A stretch of 64,000 nt of DNA from Sphagnum compactum. Its lineage: Eukaryota > Bryophyta > Sphagnopsida > Sphagnales. Shown one piece after another: positions 25,310 to 38,284 of this stretch (its first letter is position 1; every line of letters begins with the position of its first letter). The notes under the pieces are model-generated. The model was not told the DNA's origin, did no database searches, and worked only from the letters and a program-made list of their open reading frames with translations. The stretch lies in assembly GCA_965153455.1 (NCBI GenBank), contig OZ234503.1:372001-436000 (forward strand), in the 5' to 3' direction. The translations under genes were made by a program, and so were the position numbers.

Positions 25310-26241
25310 GTTGAATCTTATCCTTCTTGCTCTTCAAAACTATAATTTTGCCTTCTGTCTCATTGGTAGAGAATGTAAAGGAAAGGCTTGGAATAGGATA
25401 GGAAATATGAAGAGTCTTGGAGGTTTGCCCATATGTGCATGTTGACCTCATTGTTGTTGGCACTATCTATGGTGCAATTCCTCCCACAAAACCTTACCTC
25501 AAAACTAGTGTCTTGCCTTTTGGCTCATTGGCAAAGAACTTAAAGAAATAGCTTGGGTTAGGTGAGGACATGGAAGGAGTTTTGGGAGTTTTCCCTTCCA
25601 TACTAGTTAGCCCTTTTGTTGTTGGCATTATTGGAGGTGCATTTGTTGTTATGAAACATTGGGGCTAGGGTAGTACCCCTAGCCCATTGGTCATTGGAAA
25701 TGCCAATCTTGCAACTGCCTGCATGGAAACCTACCTCTCCATACCGTAAGTGGCACACTTGATTTCACCATTGTTGGTGTTGTTGTATTGGTATAGTGGA
25801 TGTGGGAAATGAAGATTTCAAATATTGTTGTTCTTCGGGTGGTATTGGAAGTTGTTTCCGTGTAGTGAATGTGGGAAATGATGATTTCACATATTCTGGT
25901 TAAATTGGTGGTACATGAGGTGGTAATGGAGTGGAAGGGGCACACTCATCCCTCACCTTTGCACTTCCATTAGCCCTACTAAATGCCATAAGTTCTGATA
26001 AAGGAACATGTCTACTGCGATGCCCTTGCTTTAATGTTTGATTTGTGGCACTAAACCTAAACTTTGGTGTGCTTTGAGCCTTTGCAAACCTTAATACTGC
26101 AACATTTCCTCCTCTTCTCGATTTCGCTCCAAACTCAAAAGTAGGCATTTGAGGATTTTCATCAGGCCAAATCTTTCCCCCAACTTTGGTATCTAGACAT
26201 GTCGTTCTTGCCTTTACTCCTCCTCCCAATGGTATCCCCAT
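25310..26241 (-). pseudogene. Decayed repetitive ORF of unknown family
   Basis: A minus-strand reading starts MGIPLGGGVKARTTCLD at 26241 and stays coherent through a basic, Pro/Ser-rich segment to a TAA near 25902, continues in the same frame (EYVKSSFPTFTTRK, then YLKSSFPTSTIP), then changes frame near 25610. Two related modules follow: GKTPKTPSMSSPNPSYFF with ANEPKGKTLVLR (about 25610-25490), and GQTSKTLHISYPIPSLSF with NETEGKIIVLK (about 25440-25330). Stops between them sit where Gln would fit. The KSSFPT and KGKTLVL repeats suggest a real ancestral protein with internal repeats, perhaps from a retroelement, but I recognise no family. Confidence 0.4.
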
Positions 26242-27153
26242 GGGAAAATCTCAAAGAAAAAACCACAATGCATCTTTGCCTACCTATCGTAATCTCCCTT
26301 CCTTTCATAACCTACACCCCCCAAAATTAAAAAACAAAATAGCACAACAAGAAACCCTAACTTTGAAAATTAGTGAAAAAAAAACTCTAAAGACCCCTAT
26401 TACAAACAATAACTAAAGCTCCCCCATAAATCCCAATGGCTCTCCCTTGTAATGAAAGCCTAATATGAAAGAAAAAAATTTAGGGACCACAGACCTGATG
26501 TTAGAAGATCACAAAACCCTAGTTATTAAGGAGGACGAGCAATGACTAGATTGGGAAAAAAAGCGTCAAGGCCACCATGGTCACCATCTCCTCTTCTACC
26601 ACTTGCATAATACCATCATCACTTGTTTAAAATCGAGAAATAATTTGCCACAAAATACCTGCGTATTCTTGGATCCAAGTTGTAAATGCCTTTCCAAACT
26701 TTCAAAAAGTTTCCATGCACAACTTTGTCTAAACCTTTAGCCCTAAAACATCAAAAGTATTGTAGAAAACATAAATAATATTGCCTTTGTGGATGGATAC
26801 ATTACAGGGACATGAACAATTTCTTAATTAGGTTTAAGTCTCAGAAATTTTCAATAAATCAAAATACCCTTCACAAAATAATCAAATATGTGTGAGGATT
26901 TATTGCACACCTTCACCACTAAGATATGCACTCACAATAAAAGACCCGGTTGGAAGTGGAATTACTATGTAGTGTAGTCTAACAAGTAAGGTGGTTCGAA
27001 GTAAGTAATGAAATTCACTAAAAAAAATCTAATGCGTTGTGTCCAAATCTCATGAGTTTTTATTTTATTTTATGTCTTTGACCAAAGTTAAGCCCCGAAA
27101 CTAAAAACCACTTGCTTTGATTGAGGAAAACAAAACAAACATCTCAACCTCTT
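26242..27153. other. Spacer, nothing recognised
   Basis: No gene or repeat that I can support. Short plus-strand frames overlap the 5' end of the decayed minus-strand ORF. Confidence 0.3.
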
Positions 27154-27735
27154 CTACTTCCAACACCTGCAACTCCCTCACAGCAAAACCGATGATGATG
27201 AATTTTTGAGAGGAGCCTTTACACCTTCCAAAATATTACTGATCTAATTTTGACACAAATCCAACGGTGGATTTCAGAGAAACAATTAATCAACCAGAAG
27301 TCTAGAGGCTCACCATGGAAATCCTTTCATGAAACCCTCTTCAACACCCTCTACTTCCAACACCTGCAACTCCCTCACAACAAAACCGATGATGCTGAAT
27401 TTTTGAGAAGAGCTTCTACACCTTCCAAAGTAAAATTGATCTAATTTTGACACAAATCCTACGGTGGCTTTGAGAGAAACAATTAACTAAACTAAAGTCC
27501 AGAGGCTTCACTACGATTCTTTCATGAAACCCTTTCAACACCCTCTACTTCCAACACCTGCAACTCCCTCACAACAAAACCGATGATGCTGAATTTTTGG
27601 GAGGAGCTTCTACACCTTCCAAACTAAAACTGATCTAATTTTGACACAAATCCAACGGTGGATTTGAGAGAAACAATTAACTAAACCAAAAGTCCAGAGG
27701 CTTCATTATGATTCTTTGCTACACACAACTCCATT
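27154..27735. repeat. Tandem triplication, ~195 bp unit
   Basis: The phrase CTACTTCCAACACCTGCAAC starts three units at 27154, 27351 and 27545 (spacings 197 and 194). Each unit continues through AAAACCGATGATG, CTACACCTTCCAAA, GATCTAATTTTGACACAAAT and AGAGAAACAATTAA. Copies two and three are closest to each other. The third ends near 27715, where it diverges after TCATTATGATTCTTT. No coding function is evident. Confidence 0.88.
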
Positions 27736-28520
27736 CCATGCTTCATTTTTTCATAACCTTTTCATGAACACTTCCACACACAAGAACTAACAACCTCTCT
27801 CACACTTCATCCTCTTCTTTCTTCTCCTTTTTCCCATACACACCATGCCTTCTCCTTTGGTAAGCCTCCATGACCTTCCTTGAGCTTCTTTCCCTTGTCC
27901 AATCAAGCTTTGAAATCCTTTTGCACCAATCAATGGCCTCCTCATCCTTCGAGGGCCAATGAAAATTTGAGAATGAATGGCCATCCAATTGAAATTAGGA
28001 TGAGAATCCATGGGCCCAATGAAACTTAAGAGATATTCCATCCTCCAATCAAAGAGGATGACAATCCTCATGACGAATGGGATTGGAGGATCCAACCTCC
28101 CCCTTATCTTGGATATCTTGATGAGGTCTCTTGAGCTCGATCCTTATCTTTTCCGTCCGTTGACCCTCACATCCTACTTTTTCATCCTAATTACTTCAAG
28201 TAACTAACTACTAGGATAAATTATCGGTAGTAACAAGGAAGAGTCCTTGAGTTCTTACTTGACTAATTCAATGGTTGAAGTAACATTTCCGTGTAACATT
28301 TACTCCTTGATATTCCCTACCTATTTACTTTACTATGCACTAATTAACTATGTAGTACATAGTAAATTGGAATTAAAATTTGCATCATAAAATAAAAACT
28401 CTCACATACTTCGAGATCCACCGTTGAATTTAGGGTTTGATGAATCCCTTGGATCTAGGGTGTTTAAGTTTTGATGAAGTTCCGCCGTCATTCCCACACT
28501 TTACGCCTACCCTAATTTGT

Positions 28521-28530
28521 TAAATAAAAA
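28521..28530 (+). promoter_or_regulatory. TATA-like box of the 131-residue ORF
   Basis: TAAATAAAAA lies 81-90 bp upstream of the ATG at 28611, a sensible distance for a TATA-type element plus a short leader. The match is only to general composition. Confidence 0.35.
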
Positions 28531-28610
28531 GGCCTCGACCCTTTTTGAACGCAAGTACCACCTTGTTTGTACTACCTTTTTGGTTTTTGTTGATGCAGGT
28601 GCAACTAGTC

Positions 28611-29006
28611 ATGGCGGACGATGATGCTACGCCTTCAAATCTTCCGGTCGCACTTGTACAAGAAGAAGAGCTTGAAGAAGCACCGCTCGACTTGGATGTT
28701 TCTCAACGGCTGCGCGAAGAAGAACCGCCCAGGAGAGTGGTGCGCACTCGAGTTGCTCGTTCGGTATGGGATCGTCGACTGTCTCTTAACCCACATGCTT
28801 TAGCCATTTATCTAGAGTTTGTTCCTGCTCGTGGAGTCGCGCCAGAAAGGTTTGAAGAGTGCCAGTGCGAAGATGATGATGTCCGTCTCCATAATCGAAC
28901 GTGGGTTCCCGATGACGGCCATTATCGTTGGCTACGAGGCCCGATCAACCCACTTCTCTGGAGCATCGAGCCGACTACCTCGCTCGCACCATCCGTCGCA
29001 TCCTAG
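28611..29006 (+). CDS. Small hypothetical protein, 131 residues
   Basis: An intact frame starts MADDDATPSNLPVALVQ and ends LAPSVAS-stop. It is clearly richer in GC and more varied in codon use than its AT-rich surroundings. The N-terminal third is acidic (QEEELEEAPLDLD, then RLREEEPP), followed by a basic stretch (RRVVRTRVARSVWDRR) and a Cys/Trp-containing C-terminal half (FEECQCEDDD, WVPDDGHYRWLRG). There is no signal peptide or membrane segment from the ATG. A frame without ATG extends upstream across a possible splice acceptor at GATGCAG just before the start, so this could be the last exon of a longer gene. TATA-like sequence upstream and AATAAA at 29138 fit a transcribed unit. I recognise no family. 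Confidence 0.5.
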   Translation: MADDDATPSNLPVALVQEEELEEAPLDLDVSQRLREEEPPRRVVRTRVARSVWDRRLSLNPHALAIYLEFVPARGVAPERFEECQCEDDDVRLHNRTWVPDDGHYRWLRGPINPLLWSIEPTTSLAPSVAS

Positions 29007-29137
29007 AATTTTTACAACTGTGATCTATCCTTTTAGTTAGTTATTCAGTTGTAATTCACTTGAGGCTACTCAGGCGGAACTGTTGCTACTTACATTTGAT
29101 TTTGATTCTATTTCAAAGTCTGATAGAAGTGAAACTA

Positions 29138-29143
29138 AATAAA
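29138..29143 (+). terminator. AATAAA polyadenylation signal
   Basis: AATAAA sits 132 bp after the stop of the small ORF at 28611-29006. In such AT-rich DNA a chance match is possible; position is the only support. Confidence 0.35.
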
Positions 29144-29582
29144 GATGTATTAGGACTACATCCTAAAAATCCTACAAGTACATCATTAGTGCTTGAAGAT
29201 CATTCTACAAACTAACTCAACCTTGTCATGCGAAATATTGTTAATTATGGGCTTGTATTCCCTATATATCAATAAATCACATCTAATTTTACATCCCCTT
29301 CCCCTTCTCTACAAACTAAAAAGGATAATGTACTTTTAAAGGTTTACTAGGTCCTAAACTAATTAAGTGTTACATCCACTGAAATAAAGAATTACTCTAT
29401 GCCTAGAAATATCACAAAAACTAATTCAACTTTTAATAATCACTACTTGAAGGTTTATAAGCATTCAAATCATTAGTACTAAGGAAATTTAAGGAACTAA
29501 AGCTTAACTAATTGTTGAGCTATAATCCATGGCTCACAATATGTCTTGAAAGTTTTAGAACCACTATTCACACACATTTCAA

Positions 29583-31063
29583 GGGTGAAAATCCTTTAAG
29601 GTGTACCGCATAGGACGAAAAGGACCTAGCCCTTATTACACTCCTTTTCTACCTTATATTTTGATCCCCAATAAAAACAAGGAGTTAAAAGTTTTCAAGA
29701 ATTTAGAAGGACTATATTTTAGACCATTCAATTATAGATTCCATCATAATCATCCATAAATGAGGCTTTATATGGTAAAAGGGGACTAGGTAAAAAAGAC
29801 AAAAAAAGGTGACAATGTAACAAGATATTTGTACACCTTAAAGAATTTGGACCCTCAAACCATTGTGATTGAAAAAAACATTTTCTACCTTTAGCTCATA
29901 CAATCTGTAAAACACATAGATTTCCACTTCTTGAATTTGCAACAAACATTAACCATAGTATCTATTTTAACAACTCTAAAAAACAAAGCTTCATATGGAG
30001 ACAAACAAAAATCCTTATGTCAACTTGCACTGTCTATTTGTTAACACACACAACTTAATTAGGAAACTTAAATTATCTAAGCCCTAGACAATTAACAACG
30101 ATCCTCTTACATCCATATTAGTCTATATCATCCATTTATTTTATTCACAATGGATGAATGTTTATATTAAAAATAAATAACATAATATTTTCACTCAAAT
30201 GATGAATACAACATCTCACCTTACATTTGAACGATGAGATTATAAAAAAAACATGCTATTATGTAGGGGCCAAAATACCTTGAAGCTACTATACTCTAAA
30301 ATGATTTTCAACACAATATCCCTGCCTACCAAGGTAGGGCCAACAAAATAAATAATTCTTAAAGTGATTGCAGCCAATGGGAAGGCTCAACATGCACTCA
30401 CGATGGGCCTAGTTTTTCCTTTCTAGGGTGGGGTGGGGGGAGTTTTTCTTTTTTTTTTCCTTGTTCACTATCTCCGCATGCCATTAACTTTGGCCAAAAA
30501 TGGTGACCAACAATTTTGGAACCCAAAAATACATGTAACCAATGGGTATGCTAAAACATGCACTCAAAGTGCTTTGATTTGATTTGATTTTGAAATTGGG
30601 GGGGGGGGGGGGGGGGTGGGATTTTTTTTCATTTACCATTATTCATCAAAATAGTGAAACAAGTTTTTGTGAAAATATGAAGTTGAGGTTTTGAAAATGT
30701 CCAATTAATTACACTAAAATTATATTAGTTCCCAAAATTTTGAAATATTCAAAAAAGATAATTATTTTGGGTGAAAATCCTTTAAGGTGTACGTACCACA
30801 TAGGATGAAAAGGACCTAGTCGTTATTCTAGTCCTTTTCTACCTTATATTTTGATCTCCATAAAAATTAATGAGTCAAAAGTTGTCAAATATTTTAGAAG
30901 GACTATATTTTAGACCACTACAATTTTAGATTTCATCATAATCATCCATAAATGTGTTTTTACATGGTAAAAATGGACCAGGTAAAACAGATAGAAAAGA
31001 GTGACGTTGTGATAAGATTTTGGTACACTTAAAAAAAATTGGACCCTTTTGTAATAGAAAACA
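29583..31063. repeat. Direct-repeat pair (~295 bp) bracketing ~890 bp
   Basis: The block 29583-29880 is repeated at 30768-31063 in the same orientation with small differences. Shared phrases include GTGAAAATCCTTTAAGGTGTA, AGTCCTTTTCTACCTTATAT-like text, AGAAGGACTATATTTTAGAC and CATCATAATCATCCATAAATG. The middle has no coding sequence, and itself holds two copies of an ACATGCACTCA phrase (30388 and 30554). The arrangement is like a small LTR element without genes (TRIM-like), but target duplications and TG/CA ends were not established. Confidence 0.6.
30598..30616 (+). repeat. Poly-G run of 19
   Basis: An uninterrupted G run on the plus strand, followed by TGGG. A related G-rich patch lies at about 30427-30440. 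Length in the assembly may be unreliable. Confidence 0.9.
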
Positions 31064-31699
31064 TTGAATCTTCAAATATATTCCATTTTTTGCAATTAAT
31101 ATGCCAAATTATTTATTTGTTCAACGAACATTTGTTGAAGCTAACAAGGTCCTAAGGTACCTTAACCCTCCTCATTTCCTTTTTGGCGACCTTTCAAGAA
31201 ATACCAAAAAAACAAAGTTTTATGATATTTTAAATATTTTTAAAAATTCCAACCCAAAATACGATTCCTCCAATGTTGAATGTCTACCAAATATTTGTTT
31301 TAGTAAAAAAATCCCAAATAATTAGGTTTTTTCATTTTTCTTTCCAATCTTTGAATTCTAGGTAAGATTTCCCATAATTTAGATCCGTATTTTGAATTTT
31401 TTGCTAGATTTTGAAGTGTTAATTATAAGTCCCAAATATCGATAATTTTTTTGTTTCAAATTTTGTAGATAAGATGAGTGATGTTCTAAATTAATATTTT
31501 GGATTTGTTTGCAAATATTTGTTGTATTAATTATAAGCCCATAAAACCAAAAGTTTCATAGTGTTTGAAGTAAAATTAAACATTACTACAGAAATGGGGT
31601 GCAATTTACTAGCCTAAGTCACTATGGGACCTTAAAAATGAAATAACTTCATTTCATTTTATTGATTTCACTATAATATCACTATGTAGACATCATGTT

Positions 31700-33480
31700 T
31701 CATTACTAGTTAACATAATTCACTATTATAATTTATTATAGTAAGTATGTTTATTTTTATATATTTTAAATATTTTATCTATGCTACTTTATGATATACC
31801 CTATATTATTTTAAGCTACTTTAATTATTCTATTTTTTATTTTATGTTATTATAAGCTATTATAAATTATTGTACCTAAATTATTATACGTTATTTTACC
31901 TTAAGCTATTTTAACTAATTTAGTATAAGCTTTTAAGTTATTTTTAATTAAATTATTCAACTAACTTTAAGCTATACCTTAGGTTATTTCATTCTAAATT
32001 AATATATGTTATTTCAAATTATACTTAAAGTTATTCAAGGTCATTATATTTTATGTTATTATAAATTATTTTATCTTAAGTATAATAATTTAAAATAATC
32101 TAAAATATAATATAATAACCTAAGGTAAAAATAATTTAAAATAAAAAATAATAACTTATGAAATATAATTTAAAATACCCTACAATATAATAACTACCAA
32201 TAGCCTATGATATTATAACATAGAATATCCAACAATAATTTATAATACAACAATCACCAATAGTTATAATATAACATATAATAACCAACAATAACTTATA
32301 ATATAATAACCATTAATAACCATTAATAAAATAGCCATGAATAACCACCAATAACCATTAATAAAATAACCACCAATGGCCTACAACGAAATAACCACCA
32401 ATAGCCATTAATAGAATAACCACCAATACAATAACCACCAATAGCCATTAATATAAGAGCCACCGATACAATAACCACCAATAGCCATTAATATAATAGC
32501 CACCAATACAATAACCACCAATAGCCATTAATATAATAGCCACCAATACAATAACCACCAATAGCCATTAATATAATAGCCATTAATATAATAGCCACTA
32601 ATACGATAACCACTAATAGCCATTAATACACTAACCACCAATAGCCATTAATATAATAGTTACTAATACAATAACCACTAATAGCCATTAATATAATAGC
32701 CACCAATACAATAACCACCAATAACCATTAATATAATAGTCACTAATACAATAACCACCAATAACCATTAATATAATAGCCACTAATACGATAACCACTA
32801 ATAGCCATTAATACAATAACCACCAATATAATAACCACCAATAACCATTAATATAATAGTTACTAATACAATAACCACTAATAGCCATTAATATAATAGC
32901 CACCAATACAATAACCACCAATAGCCATAAATATAATAGTTACTAATACAATAACCACTAATAACCATTAATATAATAGCCACCAATACAATAACCACCA
33001 ATAACCATTAATAGAATAACCACCAATAGCCCTAATAAAAAAAATCAATAGCCAAATATTAAAATTGTTTAGGATTGCCAAAAAAAATCTAAGGTGAAAT
33101 AATTTATAATAGACAAAAATAACTTAAAATGAAATAACCTATAATAACCAAAATTGCCAATAATAACATAAGGTGAAATAACCTTCAATAGCCAAAAGTA
33201 ACTTATAATAGCTACAAATAACCTAAATTGAAATAATTTACAATAGCAAAAAAAAAAACCAAAAAAACTTACAATAGCTAAAAATAAATTAAGGTGAAAT
33301 AAGTTAAAATAGCCAAAAATAATTTAAAATAACCAAAAATAGCCTAGAATGAAATAACCAAAAATAACACAAAATAATTGAAAATAACCATAAATAACTG
33401 TAAATAATGTAAGGTGAAATAATTTAGATTAATGAAAAATAATCATATAATAATTGAAAGTAGTTTAGCATAGGTAGTAT
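31700..33480. repeat. 40 bp minisatellite with flanking degenerate, strand-switched arms
   Basis: From about 32330 to 33030 a 40 bp unit of the type ATAATAGCCACCAATACAAT plus AACCACCAATAGCCATTAAT is repeated roughly 17 times. On the right (33030-33480) it decays into AATAACC/AAATAACCTAAGG text. On the left (31740-32080) the same kind of text appears as its complement (TTATT, GGTTATTTCA, AAGCTATTTTA), switching strand near 32080 at TTATCTTAAGTATAATAA. The locus is thus an inverted, internally tandem array. No coding potential. Confidence 0.85.
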
Positions 33481-33489
33481 TATTATATT

Positions 33490-36400
33490 AACAAAAAATT
33501 GATCCATTTATTTTTTTTTAAATTCAAAAGAATGGTCATTGAAATGGTATTGAATAATGATATTTAATTTTTTTTTGTTCAAATGATTTTAAACTTTCAA
33601 AAAGAAATAAATGTAATTATGTACATTATTGAAACTTTTTTGAAAAAAAACTTCAATCATTTCATTTGAACAAATTTTCAATAAAATATGAATTTTTAAA
33701 GTTTATGTTTTTGTAATGGTTAAAATGAAGTATTCGATAAATAGAATGTAAAGTAACATATTATCACAAAAAGTGGGGTGGCTTGATAGTAAAGTGTTTG
33801 CTTATATTCCAAAGGTGAAGGGATCAAACCTTATGAATGGTGTTGAATGTGGTCAATAATGGTGTGTTGACTGAATATTTTCATATTGAATTCTTATAAT
33901 ATGTGCCTAGGTTGATTACGTGACATACCTAGGCTAGGTAGTGACACATGTCAATAAATCATAGGTTTAAAAATCATGAAATTATCAATAATATTATGTA
34001 TTACAATTTAATTAATTTCCGTGTTGGTTAGTTAATTAACTAGCAAGTGAATGGTTTAATAAATTTGTATTTCACTTGAAAGTAACCTTGTTTCACTAGG
34101 TACTAATGAAAGAATTCATTGTCCCTGTTCGTTAAAGGTTAAACAATTTCATTAGGTGAAAATGTCCAAATTCACTCAAAATGTAGTGAAACCCAAAATG
34201 AACTAAGACGCATTTTGTAATAATGAAAAACCTTTGGTTCTTTTAGAAGACTAAAAGGTTTTTTGTAAAAAATAAAAATAACCAATGGGTCTTTGATGTT
34301 TATTTTACAACTATCTAGGATCAATGGGCCTTTGATTCAAAATTTTCAAAATACCCACATTCGACGGTTATTTGGAGTTTTATTTTTAAAGTTCCAAATA
34401 ATTTAGGTGGTCATTAAAAAATCAAATAGCAACCCAACACTAGATTTCTCCTCCCTCAATGATCATGTTTTACACCTAAAGGGTAATTTATTGAAAGAGT
34501 TCAAGTAGAGGTTGATGGGTAATTCCAAATTACATGATTTCATTGATGATCAAAGGCTATCTACCTATCAATTTGAATTTATTCCATCACTAGTTTACTA
34601 CATGATGACTTAGATAAAAAATGCAATATAATGTCAAGAGAATACTAAACAAAGATGGCCTCATTATCTTAAAGATTATTCTGAAAACATTTGGAAGAGT
34701 TTACCAAAATTGAATTATTTAGTCATGATATTGGACGACAATTAAAGGAAAAAAAACACTCTTAACCCATATTCAAATATGCATTCTCCATGTTACATAA
34801 AGTCACACTAGTATTGAAATAGGGATGACATATAGGGTATCCCCAATATAAGTCCATCCATGACAATTGTGAATGGATAGATTTCACATAATAATTTTAA
34901 AGGATGCAAACAACTTTCCAAGTATTTGGAGAGAGGGTACAAAACATGACCTTCATTGGAAAGAATGTTGGGTTGGTCTGGCAACAAATTATGAATGATC
35001 ACCATGTCTTCATTCCTACCATATAGGGTGTAATAGATTTTTTTAAAAATCAAAATCTAGGGTGTGTGGGAATTTGGTTTTAAAAAAAAATTGGCGATCT
35101 ATTGCCCAAAAAAAAAACCATGTGAGAAATGCATGTGAGAAGCCTTGCATGGCATTGTCACAGAAGTGGCAAATTTCACCAAACCAAATCCTTGCAATTC
35201 GAGTTAGATCGCAAAAAATGTGTAAGCATACTTGCAAGGAAGTGAGTGCCACCTTGTGTGCCTTTATTTTTGCAATGTCCTTTTCTTAGGGCTTTACTTG
35301 AAGTAAGCATGGACCAAAGATTCAATGTAATAAACAAGGCACAACAAGAAGGGGGGCTTCATAAAAAAATGTAAAGCCTTATAGGAAAACAATGGGGCTT
35401 TGTGAAAACCTTGAACCTCCCTTCTCTCAGATGAGAATTTATGCCCCACAAGGGTATCTCTAAGTACATTCTAAAACTACTAGCAAGTATGAATGGATGG
35501 ATAGGCCACTTGCATAAAAGTGCTATCACAATTACAACCTTCAACCATGTATTGTACATTATTAGGGCCAGTTTAGACAAGGGTCTAAGGACCAAAAGCC
35601 CAACGACCAATTTGAAACAAATAGAACCTTGAATTGGACCCTTCTTCACACCAAAAAACACACACACACATTTTTCTAAGGTCTAAAGAATGTGTCTAAT
35701 AAATTAATGCTTAGGGTCCAATTTGAGGGTCCAATATCAAGAATGTGTGATTGACATGTGAAATGATTAAGTTAATATTTGATCTTTTATCCCTTTTACC
35801 TTTTTCCATGGTTTCTTCTATTTGTTGTTTTTTCCTTTTTTTTTTAAATTGTGAAAATGCACTCCTTCTAGCAACCACTTAGGATCCATAAAACTGACCA
35901 TGTCCATTTTAGAATTGGTCAAAAATTAGGGGGGGGGCGCGTTAGTGTGTTATCAACAATGTCCTCAATTTATGAATCATTTTATTACAAAATAAATTAC
36001 AAAATTTTCACATGTTTTGTGCAACTTTATCTCATGAGGTTACCATGACAATTTTGACTCATGCTAAGTAAGGATGGTTTTTATCATGATCAATATTTAA
36101 GAGACATGTTTCTTTCTTTAGTCATAGAAGTATTTAGATGTTTGCATCAACAAGTTGAAGATTTTTTTCATTGATGTGTTGTCATGATGTGAAGAACGAA
36201 AGGCATCAGAAGCCATCCTCTTTTAATCTTATGTTCATTTTATAGGCATAGGTGGTCGTTGATGTTGCACCAAATACATGCAACCTCTATTTTGAGGTGT
36301 ATTATTGTTGTAAGTGAGGAATCTTCTAGGCCAATTATTTTTTCAAGTGTTCTTCCTTTCTCCTTATTTGACCTGCTTCTTATGATTGGGGGCTCCAATA

Positions 36401-38280
36401 TTTGATTTGTTCTTGTTCCTTTGGGTGAGCCACCCCTTTTGCAGGATTCTTCTAGCAATTCACTAAAACTTGGGTCCTTCCATCTTGTACCCTTTTCTCC
36501 CCCTTCGATGAGTGTTTTGTTTTAATGATGATTCGCAAGTTTTCATCACATTTGTGAATTCTATGCTACTCCTTTGTCTCTGAAACTAAAAGAGCTAGTG
36601 TAGAACCTAACTTGGCACTCTAACTCTTTGCATGGCCCAAAGCGAACTATAAAGCATAAAGATCTGAAAATGTTTAGTTGCCAACCTCTGTTTGGTGGAA
36701 GGCATGTTTACTGTATGGATATCTTCCCCTTCTTGAGTCACACTTCCAAATGACTATATTGAACTCGGGAAATGTTGATTTGGATTGTGAGGCCCTCATT
36801 TATTCTTCGTAGGGACATGAAACATTGAACTTGCAATATTTAAAGAAAACCAAATCATGGACAAATCAGCAATGGGTCTCCATTTTGTATTGTTTGCTTC
36901 TTTTTTTTCCCAACTGCCGGGCCAAGATGTGTCTGGTGTTTAATGACGAGACACATTTTGATGTTGCCCAAAAACAAAATTTGTGTCTTGTTATACATAT
37001 TTTGGGGCATGAAATGTCTATAAATTGCACAAAGTGTGCATAACAAGACCCAAAGTTTGTGCCTGCGTATCCTTCATCCTTTTCTCAAAACATGGATCAA
37101 GTCAAGGGCAAACAAAAAAGAAACAATACTTTTGTGTTGTCTACAATAAGGACCCATTGCTGATTTAACATCCTCCTTCCTTGTCATTCAAGGCCTTCCA
37201 AATTCCAATACTACTTCACAAAAGATGGGCATTAAACTCCCCTTTATTAAATATTTAGCAGGTACTCATTTTTCCTTATTTGATATGCTTCTCGCAACAA
37301 GAGGGCGTTCAAAAACTTGGTGTCCCCCTTCTGGTTTGCCTTTTTAGGGGGTTCATTTGTTTTCTTGGACACGGGTCCTTCCATTTTGTTCCTTGTTTTC
37401 CCCCTTTTTTAGGTGTGTTGGTTAATTTACGGTTGGCAGGGTTTCATCAATAATTCTATTACTCCATTATCAAATGGTTTCTGGATGATAAGTATGTGTA
37501 GATATGATATTAAGGATGTTTATCATTTAGTAGAGATACGCTACACCATTCGGGAATATAACAAGTTCAAATCTTTTCAAGCTTTTCTTTCTCATGCCAA
37601 ATTTGATCCCCATTGAGAAATTTGGGACACAACATCAAACCGGCACATCACACAAGAAACATGATGATCAATAAATCAATTTTTTGGATGTCACGTCTTA
37701 TCATGGTAAATACGTCATCGCCGCCCTGAGACTAAATCAAGGTCTTTATGTCCAAATTTAACATTTCATGGGTTAATCATGGGCCACTAAAATGCCTCTC
37801 ACTCAATAAGGTGAAGGTGTTGGTGTAGGCACTGATTCACCCTAGCTAAGATAGAATGCCATATTCCCTCAAGGAATAAAGTTACACTAAAATTCAATTT
37901 GTTATGCAGATGGGTAATTTTAATACGTACGGGAACAACATTTTTTTCACAGTGATGATGATTCTTGGCTTAAATAGTTAAATTACACAAGTAGCAGGTC
38001 AATCACCATTTGCCTGAGATTTTGTCATGCAACCAAACTAGCAACCAACACCACATCATATCTTATTTAACCAAATTTGACTATAGAAAAGATATAAGAA
38101 TAGAACATTTTAATAATCCTTTCATATTTTGGCTACTTGCTGGAACCTATCTTAGAAAGTTGGTAATTTTATTTGAGATTTGAAAAATCAGGGTGATTTT
38201 TTTTGGCAATATCCTGCATGGGTTGAAATTACATATAGTAAAGGAACAATGGTACCCACAATGGTACCAACAATGAAGCC
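33490..38280. other. Intergenic stretch, little recognised
   Basis: No gene family was recognised. Around 33777-33830 the phrase TGGCTTGATAGTAAAGTG followed by AAGGGATCAAACC loosely resembles tRNA-type A and B boxes, as in a decayed SINE; this is weak. A diverged direct repeat of about 150 bp is visible at 36340-36510 and 37265-37420 (shared TTCCTTATTTGA, GGGTCCTTCCAT and TTTCCCCC text). Confidence 0.35.
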
Positions 38281-38284
38281 GCCC

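Noticed and set aside
32330-33030. CRISPR-like array
   Set aside because: Units are contiguous and simple with no unique spacers, in an evident plant nuclear context.
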